Origin: Pseudomonas viridiflava
GTDB taxonomy: Bacteria; Pseudomonadota; Gammaproteobacteria; Pseudomonadales; Pseudomonadaceae
Assembly (NCBI RefSeq): GCF_900589395.1
Contig: NZ_UUIS01000013.1
Span: forward strand, 31,711 to 95,710
DNA length: 64,000 nucleotides
Direction: 5' to 3'
Shown: one piece after another, positions 1 through 7,803 of the stretch
How the letters are laid out: each line of letters opens with the position of its first letter
Numbering within the stretch: position 1 is the first letter of the stretch
Program-made: the position numbers and the translations under genes
The notes under the pieces: generated by a model
Seen by the model: only the letters and a program-made list of their open reading frames with translations
The model's database searches: none
What the model was told of the DNA's origin: nothing

Positions 1-489
1 CGCTTGAAGGGATGGACGCACTTGCAGTTCGTCTCACCTATCGAGCAGGCGGTGCTCAAGGCCCACGATTTCGCCATTGAACCGGCCACGGAACAGACCC
101 TGGCGGCCTTTACCGCGCTGCATGCCAGCGGCTTTCACACCCGGCCTGCCCTGCTGGCGGTCAATCAGGCGTCGTTCACCGGTCAAGGGCCGAGTGATGC
201 GTTGAACATCGTCGTGATCAAGGAGGCTGGAGAGGTCGTGGCGGGCGCAGCGCTGTACGTGGCCAGCAATGGTGTGGCCTACCTGGGCACGGCCGTCACT
301 CACAAGCAGGCCCGGGGTCGCGGGTATCATTCGGCCCTGATTGCCCACCGCATAGCGCTGGCCCGCGAGCGGGGAAGCGACTGGGTCGCCGCCACTGCCC
401 TGGCCAATTCCCGCAGTCGCCGCAACCTGCAACGCGCCGGGCTGAAGGTTTCCCATGCACAGGGCCTTTATCGGCTCAAGGAGCGCTGA
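1..489 (+). CDS. GNAT-family N-acetyltransferase, C-terminal part (5' end outside window)
   Basis: The frame is open to the left edge of the window, so the true start lies outside and the visible TTG at position 4 is probably internal. The visible part has the acetyl-CoA-binding signature of the GNAT fold: a beta-strand ending in YLGTAVTHKQARGRGYHSAL, where the RGRG-like loop matches motif A (Q/RxxGxG/A), followed by the late LANSRSRRNLQRAGL segment that GNAT proteins use to close the fold (N..s...yeklGF-like). Such enzymes transfer acetyl from acetyl-CoA to an amine. The substrate cannot be read from the sequence. The next gene lies about 90 bp downstream on the same strand. Confidence 0.75.
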   Translation, partial: RLKGWTHLQFVSPIEQAVLKAHDFAIEPATEQTLAAFTALHASGFHTRPALLAVNQASFTGQGPSDALNIVVIKEAGEVVAGAALYVASNGVAYLGTAVTHKQARGRGYHSALIAHRIALARERGSDWVAATALANSRSRRNLQRAGLKVSHAQGLYRLKER

Positions 490-577
490 GGTTTTACCCG
501 GTTTGCTAATGGCCACGCGCCGAGGCTGGCCGGTCAAGCGCCCCAATCCAGACCCACCACAGCCGAAGACAACGGAC

Positions 578-895
578 ATGATCAAGCCAAGCAGTGATTT
601 CAGCGGCGCCCTCAGCACCTTCGCGTACTTCATGGCCAGTGGCAGCCACTACATGCTTAAAGGCGTTGAGTACCTTGACCTGTATGGCAATGAGCCAAGC
701 GCCATCGAGATGGTCTTTGCAATATTCGCCAATGTCATCGAGATGGATGACCAAGGCAGGGTGCTCAATTTCACCCACGCGCAGCAACGCGCGACCGACT
801 ACCTCAGGTCATACTGCGACCCAGCTTTCGAGGTGACGCCGCCGCTTGAGGACTGGGAAACCGAGCTTTACGGGCCCCCATCCAGCGACCGCTGA
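578..895 (+). CDS. Small conserved-looking hypothetical protein (105 aa)
   Basis: A 105-residue cytoplasmic protein with no signal peptide or membrane segment. The start is the ATG before IKPSSDF; the frame continues further upstream but without a better start, and the Shine-Dalgarno is weak. Visible features are an N-terminal SGALSTFAYFMASGSHYMLKG helix region, a SAIEMVFAIFANVIEMDDQG block and a C-terminal WETELYG. The pattern reminds me of a small domain of unknown function seen in Pseudomonas (possibly DUF7677), but this is recollection only. No function is assigned. Confidence 0.6.
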   Translation: MIKPSSDFSGALSTFAYFMASGSHYMLKGVEYLDLYGNEPSAIEMVFAIFANVIEMDDQGRVLNFTHAQQRATDYLRSYCDPAFEVTPPLEDWETELYGPPSSDR

Positions 896-977
896 GCAGC
901 GTCCCCGGCCGGCAGGATGGCGCAGCCGTGATCGGCAGCCTGTCGCGACAGGCCTCCCTCCAGCCGGCACACACCCT

Positions 978-1601
978 TCAGATCGGCCGGTCGACCACCC
1001 GTGCATTCCACAGCGCCTTGTATTGCTTGCGCCAGCCCGGACTGTCCCGGTCCAGCCACGTCAAGGTCGCCTCGATGCTGTCTGGGGTCATCATGAACGT
1101 ATTGATATGGTCCTCCACCCGTTCTTCGGACAGGTGCAGCGCCTCCAGGTATTCATTGAAGGACTCGGCCAGCACTACGAACTCATCGCCTTGCTGGCGC
1201 CGACCGGTCCAGGCCGGCAGGCCGGCAACCATGGCCGCGACGTCGGTACGACCGTCACGCAGGTCCAGCAGCAGGAAGCTGGCGCCGCCATCGCGGCCGA
1301 TCGGCAGCAGACCGGCCTCTGGGAAGTCGGGGTCCAGGCGCAGTTGCTCCAGCTCGTAGGGGTTGAATTCATAACCTTCGCCCGGCACCAGCCCGAACAG
1401 CGAGAAGCTCAGCACTTCTTCATCTTCGTTGGCCATCACCGCGACCACGTCGTATTCCAGTGAGGCGCCGTTGCAGGTCTTGAGGAACTGCCGGTAGTCG
1501 TCCGGCAAGCGTGCGCCCAGCGTCGCTTCCAGTTGCGCGATGTCCGCGTCGCTGGCAGCGGGGCGAGCATCCTCGAACGTCAATCCACGGTACTCAATCA
1601 T
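978..1601 (-). CDS. SMI1/KNR4 (SUKH) family protein
   Basis: A 207-residue protein. Residues about 15-60 carry the SUKH signature: IAQLEATLGARLPDDYRQFL followed by the conserved N-G pair (TCNGASLEYD), then a later GGASFLLLDLRDG strand resembling the family's second block. SUKH-domain proteins in bacteria often serve as immunity proteins against nuclease and other polymorphic toxins, though many stand-alone members have no known partner. No toxin gene is visible next to it: its neighbours are an unknown small protein and a gap of about 400 bp. The role therefore stays open (orphan immunity protein, or a general cytoplasmic protein). Confidence 0.75.
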   Translation of the reverse strand: MIEYRGLTFEDARPAASDADIAQLEATLGARLPDDYRQFLKTCNGASLEYDVVAVMANEDEEVLSFSLFGLVPGEGYEFNPYELEQLRLDPDFPEAGLLPIGRDGGASFLLLDLRDGRTDVAAMVAGLPAWTGRRQQGDEFVVLAESFNEYLEALHLSEERVEDHINTFMMTPDSIEATLTWLDRDSPGWRKQYKALWNARVVDRPI

Positions 1602-2007
1602 TGTGGCCTCGCAGCAGTGTCAGTCGTGGTGCAAGGGTGACCAGCGCGGGCTTGCAGGTGGGTAAAGTCTGGAGCATTCGTTATTCCTTCAACGTGGTGT
1701 ACGCGGGTTTACGTTTTGGGTCAGACCGTCGTGCTGCACGTTTGTTTGCCACTGGCCTCTTTTAAACACGCCGGGGGCGCCTGCGTGGCGCTCATCAATG
1801 ACCCAGCGCCAACAAGCCAGGCGGCGACAAGCATCAGGAGAAACCCGTGGACGTCCACTCATCCGCTGCCGTTCGGGTTTATCGAACCACAGCCGTTTTC
1901 AGCCGCTCGTAGTTGCATGACGTCGCAACGCCCTGGCCTGTTTCAGGGTGTGCGCAGATGACGAATAGAGATGGATGTCTTTACGCTTGACTGCCGGAGT
2001 GACCGCG
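1602..2007. other. Intergenic stretch, about 400 bp, nothing supported
   Basis: It lies between the divergently oriented SMI1/KNR4 gene and the SRAP-like gene. It should hold both promoters, but I see no reading frame with good coding character, no tRNA and no clear terminator. Confidence 0.4.
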
Positions 2008-2679
2008 ATGTGCGAATGTATCGTTCAACATGCCTGCCCTGAAAACCTGCTGGGGCTGCTGGCCCACAATGGCATGCACAAGGCCTGCGCTGACCGGCAT
2101 GCCTTCAACCACAGCCTGAATGCAGCGGCCACGTTTGCCCTTGCGAGCGCCAGGAACGTGATCAAGCCAGGGATGCCGGTCAGCGCGATTCGTCAGCGTC
2201 ATGGCCAGCTTGAATGCGTCAAGGTTCGCTGGGGCTGGTCGCCGATCTGGACCATGGGCACGCTGCCGCCACGCACGCACTTGCCAATGTCGCTGGTGAT
2301 GCGTTCCAGGGTTTTTGACCCTGTCTGGCGCGAGGGCCGGGTACTGGTGGCGGTAGACGGCTGGTACGACACCCCTGTGGAATCGACATCACCCCAGAGC
2401 AGGCGCCTGAGCTACACGACCTCCCGACAGTCATCACCGATCTTTCTCGCCGCCCTTGCCCAGGTCAGCGATAAACCGAGCGGCTGCAACGGACTGGCCT
2501 TGCTGACCTGCGACGACCAACAACGGTTGCTGGCCTTCGGCGCCGAGGATGCACAGGCCTGGTTGCAACCCGACCTGCCCTGGCAGCAGGCGCAGGAGAT
2601 GGCGGCGCATGTGGCGGTCGATGAGCCGCAACTTGAACATGTGCTGACGGCCCAGCGCCTGTTTCAGGGCAAACGTTGA
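2008..2679 (+). CDS. Divergent SRAP (HMCES/YedK-like) protein with degenerate active site
   Basis: A 223-residue protein. The start is chosen at the ATG directly before Cys, because SRAP proteins expose Cys2 after Met removal to crosslink abasic sites in single-stranded DNA. The body follows the family layout: a WGWSPIW block (WGl.P.W), SRVFDPVWREGRVLVAVDGWYDT (equivalent to the R.mF.plw...R.i...dGwfEW block), and a later ALLTCDD strand. Compared with YedK, the Asn of the INAR motif aligns with a different residue, the catalytic Glu of GWFEW is Asp, and the IHDR.P segment with its His is missing. Either a strongly modified SRAP enzyme, a DNA-binding-only derivative or a decaying copy. Confidence 0.65.
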   Translation: MCECIVQHACPENLLGLLAHNGMHKACADRHAFNHSLNAAATFALASARNVIKPGMPVSAIRQRHGQLECVKVRWGWSPIWTMGTLPPRTHLPMSLVMRSRVFDPVWREGRVLVAVDGWYDTPVESTSPQSRRLSYTTSRQSSPIFLAALAQVSDKPSGCNGLALLTCDDQQRLLAFGAEDAQAWLQPDLPWQQAQEMAAHVAVDEPQLEHVLTAQRLFQGKR

Positions 2680-2731
2680 CTGGATCTGAAAAGGACGCGC
2701 CGTAATTCAGGCATCGCGTGTTCCAGATCAC

Positions 2732-3445
2732 TCAGCAGTAGCTGGCAAACTCAGCCATGACCGCCTCACGCTCGGTGTCCAGGCGCCGGGCCACCGCTTG
2801 TGCCATCGGGTCGGGGTAAAGTGTCGTCATCCCTTGTGCCAGCCCGCTGACGATGGCGCAGGCAACGTGTTCGGGTGAGGCCTTTTCCCCCGGAAAGTCG
2901 CGACTCATGGCCGTGTCGATCACCCCCGGCAGCACGGCCATGACGTGCACCCGGCCGGCCAGTTCGGCGCGCACCGCTTCGGTCAGGCGCAAGGCGGCGG
3001 CCTTTGAGGCACACAGCGAGCCCATGGCCGGCAGTGCAACCCGGGCCAGGATCGACAGCACATTGACCACAGTGCCCTGGCGCGCCGCCAGCGACGGGGC
3101 GAAGGCGCGCAGCATGTCGAGCGTGGCAAAGTAATTGACCTGCATTTCTTCTGCCGCCGCACCGGGCTCTGTACTGCCAAGCAGCCGTTGCTGGCGATTG
3201 ACGCCGGCGTTGTTCACCAGGATGTCGAGGTCTGGCAGCCTGGCAACGGCTGCCTGGATCTGCGCCGGGTCGGTCACATCCAGAGGCAAGGGGGTTATGT
3301 TCGGATGCGCCATCTGCAGCCGCGCCGGCTCGCGGCAGGCGGCATACACCCGCCCTGCCCCGGCGAGCAGGAAGGCTTCCATCAGGGCCAGGCCCAGGCC
3401 GCCGCTGGCGCCGGTGACCAGCACGGTTTTTTCAGTCAGTTGCAT
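2732..3445 (-). CDS. Short-chain dehydrogenase/reductase (SDR) lacking the catalytic Tyr
   Basis: A 237-residue classical SDR of normal length. Residues about 8-20 hold the nucleotide-binding VTGASGGLG, and NNAG follows near residue 78. The catalytic block reads NVLSILARVALPAMGSLCAS, then K: the Ser and Lys are in place, but the Tyr of YxxxK is Leu (LCASK). The codons were checked on the minus strand. An AGCTGGAGAGCACC leader gives a good Shine-Dalgarno for this start. It is the last gene of the catabolic cluster, and an oxidation or reduction of a hydroxy or keto intermediate would fit that place. Without the Tyr, activity is uncertain; it could be a non-catalytic SDR or use another acid/base. 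Confidence 0.85.
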   Translation of the reverse strand: MQLTEKTVLVTGASGGLGLALMEAFLLAGAGRVYAACREPARLQMAHPNITPLPLDVTDPAQIQAAVARLPDLDILVNNAGVNRQQRLLGSTEPGAAAEEMQVNYFATLDMLRAFAPSLAARQGTVVNVLSILARVALPAMGSLCASKAAALRLTEAVRAELAGRVHVMAVLPGVIDTAMSRDFPGEKASPEHVACAIVSGLAQGMTTLYPDPMAQAVARRLDTEREAVMAEFASYC

Positions 3446-3507
3446 GGTGCTCTCCAGCTGTCGTGATCCGGCGCACCGTCAGGCGCGCCACAGGTTTATC
3501 AAGGCGT

Positions 3508-4746
3508 TCAGCGCAGCTCACTGGTGGCCCAGCGGGTCATCAGGGTGTTGGATGGCAGCGACTCGTCGAGCAGTTTTTTCGCCGCCTCGATACCCGCCAC
3601 CGGCAGGCCGGTCGGGTCCAGCAGGCCGATTTGTACCAGCACCGAGGCCTGGTCCCAGTAGATGTGCTCGTGATACAGCTTGTCGCCGCGAAAATTGACC
3701 ACGCCCAGCATCGGGATTTCGACGTATTGGCCGGTAGGTGCCACGCCCGGCAGCATCCAGTCGATTTCCCGGGTGTGGGTGAAGCACATGATGAATTCAT
3801 CGACGATCTGCGACGCCCCGACCGTGCGCGAGATCGGGATCATGCGGGTGTCTTCGGGGTTGGCGTGGACGAAATGGTGCTGATAAAAGCGCGCCAGTTG
3901 CTGGCTGCCCACCCCGCCGGTCAGGGTCGGGATATGGTTGACGTAAGGCTCGGCCACCATCGTCGCCATGGTCGCCGGTACGTCACGGGTGACGAACTCG
4001 TGGTGGATATGCGTTTCCCAGAGATCAGACAGGTTGTAGTCGGGGCCGATGTGTTTTTTCAGCGCGGCAATGGTGCGCCCATGGGCAAGCAGCGCCGAGG
4101 GCTTGTGAAAATGCTCGCTGCCCAGGCGGGCAAAGGCGTGGTCCGCGTCGGGATAGGTGTACAGCTCGACGCCCGGACAGCCTTGCAACACGTGGGCAAT
4201 GCGCTGGCGCGTGGCGGCGTCGCAGTAGGCATCCTGTTCGGCGTGGTGCAGCACCAGCGCAGCGCTGAGGTGATCAGCCTCGCCGAGGAAGCTGTCGATG
4301 CCCATGCCGTAGTAGCCGACGGCGACGGCCGCATCAGTGCGCGTGGCCGTCAGGTAGGCCAGCTTGCCCCCCAGGCAATAGCCGACATAGCCCACGGCCT
4401 GCCCGGTCACGGCTTCCATCGCCCGCAATGCATCCAGGCATGCAGCAATGTCCTGCACCGCCAGGTCCAGGTCCAGCCGGCTGAAAAATCCCAGCGCCCT
4501 GTCGAAAGCGGCCGGTGTATAACCCAGCTCGACCCCTGGCTCCAGACGCCAGAACAGGTCCGGGACCAGCACCACGTAGCCTTCCTCGGCATACATCTGT
4601 GCGGTCTGGCGCATATTGGCGTTGATACCGAAAATCTCCTGGCCCAGCACCAGGCCAGGTCCCTTGCCCGCCGGCGGCAGCGCCAGGTAGCCCCTGAAGT
4701 TCCCGGCGCCATCGCGGGCGCGAATTTCAATCGTGTCATCCATCAT
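3508..4746 (-). CDS. Dienelactone hydrolase fused to SnoaL-like domain
   Basis: About 412 residues, start at the first of two ATG codons after a GCAGGAGCC ribosome site. Residues about 1-230 form a dienelactone-hydrolase alpha/beta fold: the nucleophile elbow is GYCLGG with the Cys of this family, the acid is probably in EQDAYCD, and the His is in DADHAF. The remaining about 180 residues look like one or two SnoaL-like cone-shaped domains (NLSDLWETHIHHEFVTRDVP ... TREIDWMLPGV ... ENIYWDQ-like HEHIYWDQASVL). DLH enzymes hydrolyse enol-lactones or related esters; SnoaL domains isomerise, cyclise or hydrate. The fusion suggests two consecutive steps on one ring-derived substrate within the surrounding catabolic cluster. 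Confidence 0.85.
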   Translation of the reverse strand: MMDDTIEIRARDGAGNFRGYLALPPAGKGPGLVLGQEIFGINANMRQTAQMYAEEGYVVLVPDLFWRLEPGVELGYTPAAFDRALGFFSRLDLDLAVQDIAACLDALRAMEAVTGQAVGYVGYCLGGKLAYLTATRTDAAVAVGYYGMGIDSFLGEADHLSAALVLHHAEQDAYCDAATRQRIAHVLQGCPGVELYTYPDADHAFARLGSEHFHKPSALLAHGRTIAALKKHIGPDYNLSDLWETHIHHEFVTRDVPATMATMVAEPYVNHIPTLTGGVGSQQLARFYQHHFVHANPEDTRMIPISRTVGASQIVDEFIMCFTHTREIDWMLPGVAPTGQYVEIPMLGVVNFRGDKLYHEHIYWDQASVLVQIGLLDPTGLPVAGIEAAKKLLDESLPSNTLMTRWATSELR

Positions 4747-4818
4747 CCTGGCTCCTGCACGGTTATAAAAACTGACGCGCCAGCCGCTCACGCCGGCGCC
4801 TTGAATGCGCTGTGTGCA

Positions 4819-6168
4819 TCACAGCAACTTGAAGGGGTACTCGACGATCAGGCGAATCTCGTCCATGTCGCCGCGTGGCTCGGCGGCATTGCTGCGGTGC
4901 ACGGCGTAACGCGCCTTGAGGCGCAGGCTTTTGACCGGGCCGCTCTGCACCACGTATTGCACATCGGTATTGCGCTCCCAGTGCCGGGCGCCGTCGCGGT
5001 AGCCGAAACGGTAATAGGCGCTGTCAGCGTCGAGCCCAGAGCCCTTGCCGCCGCTGCCGCGCAGATAACGCACCATGAACGTCAGCCCCGGCACGCCCAG
5101 CGCGACAAAGTCGTAGTCATAACGCACCTGCCAGGAGTGCTCGTTGGGCGCGTTGAAATCGTGAATCTGCACATTGTTGGCCAATTGCGGCACGGTCGAC
5201 TGGCCGTCGCGAAACGCCAGGTAGTCGAACGGGGTGTCGCCCTGCACCTTCTGGTAGGCCAGCATCAGCGAGTGCCCGCCATACTTGAGCCCCGGCGCAA
5301 GCGACCAACTGACGTTGTCGATCGCCCCGCCCCGGGCGGCACCGGTGTCGGTGGTGTGGTACAGATTGAGGTTAAGCGTGGGGGTCAGCCCCTGCGCGAC
5401 AGGCGGCAGGTAGCGAAAGCCGAAGTAATCCTGCCGCCACAGGTCTTCGGCGCGCTGGGTGGTGAGCGAGCTTCTGAACGCGCCCTGCTGCCAGGTGAAA
5501 CCGGCATAGTCGACGGTGTCGGTCTCGGTGGCGCCATACAGCGAACGCAAGGTGCTGTCATTACGGGTCTCTGACGGCGCCTTGCCAGCGGTGATGTGCG
5601 CGGCATCGAAGGTCAGCGGCTGCCAGTCGCGGCTGATGACCTGCCAGGCCGTCACCGTCTGCGGCAACAGGCGGCCAAAACCACCGTCGGTCATGAACGC
5701 CGGGGACGAGCGCATTTCCATGCTGCCGTACTTGATGAGCGTTTCACCGACCTTGATCTTGAGTGCGCCCCCCCCCACGGCGTAGTCATCCGCCACCTCG
5801 CCGTCGTTGTTGACATGCAGCAGGTTGGTACCGGTCTTGCCACGGCCGCTGTCCAGCTTGAGCCCGCCGTACACATGCGCATCGAAGCCCAGCCCGATCA
5901 GGCCTGGGGTAAAGGCCGACACGTAGTCGAGGGTCAGGCCCTGGGCCCACTCGGCGCGGTAGCCGTTGACGGTATCGGCGCGCCGATTGGCCCCGCCGTT
6001 GCGAAAATCGCGGTTGAAGTAATAGTTACGGGCCATACCGTTCAGCGAACCGCTGCGCAGGTATTCCATGACCTCCGAAGGGTCGGTGTCGGCACAGGCC
6101 AGCTGGCAACCGGCCCCCAACCCGAGCCCGGACACCAGCACTCTGCAAAAGAATGAAGCCACAACCAT
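4819..6168 (-). CDS. OprD-family outer-membrane porin
   Basis: A 449-residue protein starting with a signal peptide (hydrophobic to about residue 25, then ADTDPSEV). The family pattern follows: SLNGMARNYYFNRDFRNGG, EWAQGLTLDYVSAFTPG, GLGFDAHVYGGLKLDSGRG, and a final VEYPFKLL strand. OprD-type proteins are 18-stranded porins for specific substrates such as basic amino acids (OprD group) or aromatic and organic acids (OpdK group). Inside this cluster, uptake of the acid activated by the downstream-acting acyl-CoA ligase is the natural inference. It lies between the Zn-ribbon protein and the DLH-SnoaL fusion, all on the minus strand. Confidence 0.92.
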   Translation of the reverse strand: MVVASFFCRVLVSGLGLGAGCQLACADTDPSEVMEYLRSGSLNGMARNYYFNRDFRNGGANRRADTVNGYRAEWAQGLTLDYVSAFTPGLIGLGFDAHVYGGLKLDSGRGKTGTNLLHVNNDGEVADDYAVGGGALKIKVGETLIKYGSMEMRSSPAFMTDGGFGRLLPQTVTAWQVISRDWQPLTFDAAHITAGKAPSETRNDSTLRSLYGATETDTVDYAGFTWQQGAFRSSLTTQRAEDLWRQDYFGFRYLPPVAQGLTPTLNLNLYHTTDTGAARGGAIDNVSWSLAPGLKYGGHSLMLAYQKVQGDTPFDYLAFRDGQSTVPQLANNVQIHDFNAPNEHSWQVRYDYDFVALGVPGLTFMVRYLRGSGGKGSGLDADSAYYRFGYRDGARHWERNTDVQYVVQSGPVKSLRLKARYAVHRSNAAEPRGDMDEIRLIVEYPFKLL

Positions 6169-6319
6169 GCTCCCTGGCGCGTGATAGCGCCTGTGCTAAT
6201 CAGGCAAACGGGCCCTGGGCCCTGTGGGGCAAAACCTGAGCGCAGTGATCGACAGGACGAGCCAACCCGCTTCATCGAGATGAAGGGCTGTCGAAGCGAT
6301 CGATCACACAGCGGTTTAT

Positions 6320-6637
6320 TCAGGCGGGGGTGTCGGGCACCGGGCAGGCGATAACGCGCTGCTGCGCGTCGACGCTCAGCATCACCGGCGTTCCAGGGGC
6401 CAGGGCAACTTCGGTACAGGCGATCACCACCGGCCCCTCCTGCAACTGCACGCTGGCCAAGTGCAGGTCCGAGCCGGCCGGCAGGCTGATGCGCGCGCGC
6501 ACCACCGTGGCCTGGGCCACCCGTGCCAGCCCTGCTGCCACCTGGCGCCACTGGGCGTCCCCGCACTGCGGGCAGCAATAGCGCGCCGGGAACCAACAGG
6601 TGCCACAACCGCTGCATTGCTCGATCATCAAGGGCAT
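6320..6637 (-). CDS. Zn-ribbon / OB-fold (DUF35-type) acyl-CoA-binding partner protein
   Basis: A 105-residue protein from the ATG before PLMIEQC. Its first 35 residues hold a rubredoxin-like zinc ribbon with four Cys in two CxxC pairs (CSGC and CPQC), followed by an all-beta OB-type half (VVRARISLPAGSDLHLASVQ ... VVIACTEV). Proteins of this family are encoded beside thiolase-fold enzymes and form complexes with them, for example the DUF35 part of ChsH2 with the aldolase Ltp2. Here its start overlaps the end of the thiolase-like gene (6628-6637), which supports co-translation and complex formation. Confidence 0.88.
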   Translation of the reverse strand: MPLMIEQCSGCGTCWFPARYCCPQCGDAQWRQVAAGLARVAQATVVRARISLPAGSDLHLASVQLQEGPVVIACTEVALAPGTPVMLSVDAQQRVIACPVPDTPA

Positions 6638-7803
6638 GCCGCACCTCCTTGCCGCCGTTCCAGGACCACCGCGTTGGCGCACATGCCGTAGCGGTATTCG
6701 ACCATGCCGTAGCCGGTCACCGTCGCCAGGCGTGCGCTGGCCACCTGGCGCTCGCCGGCGCGGCCCTGTAACTGCACGATGGCTTCCACCAGCCCGTGCA
6801 TGCCGCCGGCCGCGCCGGCCTGGCCGGCCGACAGCTGGCCGCCCGAGGTATTGACCGGCAGTTCCAGGCGCGCAATGCGCTGCAGCGTACGGCGGTAATC
6901 GCCGTCGGGCACCCAGCCCAGGTCATGCAACTGGATCAACGCCATGGCCGGGTAATCGTCGTACACCGAGACCAGGTCCATCTCGTCCGGCCCGGCATGG
7001 GCCATGCCCCAGAGCCCGTCGGCCATCTGCGCCAGCGAGGTCTGCAAGCCGTCGCCGGCCTGATGGTCAGGGTTGTAGCGGGTCCTGAGCGCCCGCACCG
7101 CGACAGTGGCAGGGCCGGGTGCCCGATCGGCGCGGGTCAGCAGAATTGCATTGGCGCCGTTGACCACCGGCACGCAATCGAAGCGGCACAAAGGGTCGGC
7201 GACCATGGGCGCCGCCAGGTATTCGTCCAGGCTCAGCGGACTGCGATACACCGCCTGCGGGTTGCGTTGCGCCCAGGTGCGCTGGGCCAGGCAGAGCTGC
7301 GCATAGTCTTCGCGTGCCAGGCCATGCTGTTGCGCATGGCGCTGGGTCAACAGGGCAAATACACCATTGGGCCCGCCATGCTGCAAGGGCTTGAGGTAGT
7401 CGCGGGTAGTGGCGTTGTAGTCATCGACCAGTGCCTTGAAATCGGCGGGCGTGAAGGTGTCACCCGACACCAGCACCACCACGTTGGCATCGCCGTGTTC
7501 GATGGCGCGCATCGCATGCTGCAGCATATTAATCGCGCTGGCGCCGCCGTTGCGATCATCCATGCACCAGTCCAGGGTCAGGCCCAAGCGCCAGGCCAGG
7601 TCGATGGCGTTGTCCGGACCGTGGGTGAAGGACGCCACCGCCAGCCCGTCGACGTCGCGCAGCGCCACGCCGGCCTGGCGCAGCAGTTGCTGTACGGCCC
7701 TGGCCAGAAGCTGCGACGTGCTTTCACCCGGCCGGCGGCTGTACGGCACTTCAATGGCGTCGGCAATGACTGCGGCATTCAGCCCAGGCGGCAGCCCGAT
7801 CAT
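6628..7803 (-). CDS. Thiolase-superfamily protein, Ltp2-like (no nucleophilic Cys)
   Basis: A 391-residue SCP2-thiolase-type protein. Where true thiolases have the nucleophilic Cys (VN..CGSG), this protein reads DDRNGGASAI, so the Cys is replaced. The C-terminal part has NTSGGQLSAGQAGAAGG followed by a MHGLVEAI block equivalent to the family's HP.GasG...l region, and ends GYGMVEYRYGMCANAVVLER. Loss of the Cys together with an overlapping DUF35-type gene is what is seen in Ltp2-like aldolases, which cleave a beta-hydroxyacyl-CoA side chain by retro-aldol chemistry. Retro-aldolase is my preferred reading; ordinary thiolysis is unlikely. The gene overlaps the upstream permease gene by 4 bp. Confidence 0.85.
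   Translation of the reverse strand: MIGLPPGLNAAVIADAIEVPYSRRPGESTSQLLARAVQQLLRQAGVALRDVDGLAVASFTHGPDNAIDLAWRLGLTLDWCMDDRNGGASAINMLQHAMRAIEHGDANVVVLVSGDTFTPADFKALVDDYNATTRDYLKPLQHGGPNGVFALLTQRHAQQHGLAREDYAQLCLAQRTWAQRNPQAVYRSPLSLDEYLAAPMVADPLCRFDCVPVVNGANAILLTRADRAPGPATVAVRALRTRYNPDHQAGDGLQTSLAQMADGLWGMAHAGPDEMDLVSVYDDYPAMALIQLHDLGWVPDGDYRRTLQRIARLELPVNTSGGQLSAGQAGAAGGMHGLVEAIVQLQGRAGERQVASARLATVTGYGMVEYRYGMCANAVVLERRQGGAACP

Noticed and set aside
3463..5574. Long + strand open frame (703 codons) across the DLH and porin genes
   Set aside because: It lies antisense to two well-supported genes with clear motifs; its translation is rich in Arg/His/Gln/Gly/Val without domains, typical of a shadow frame in high-GC DNA.
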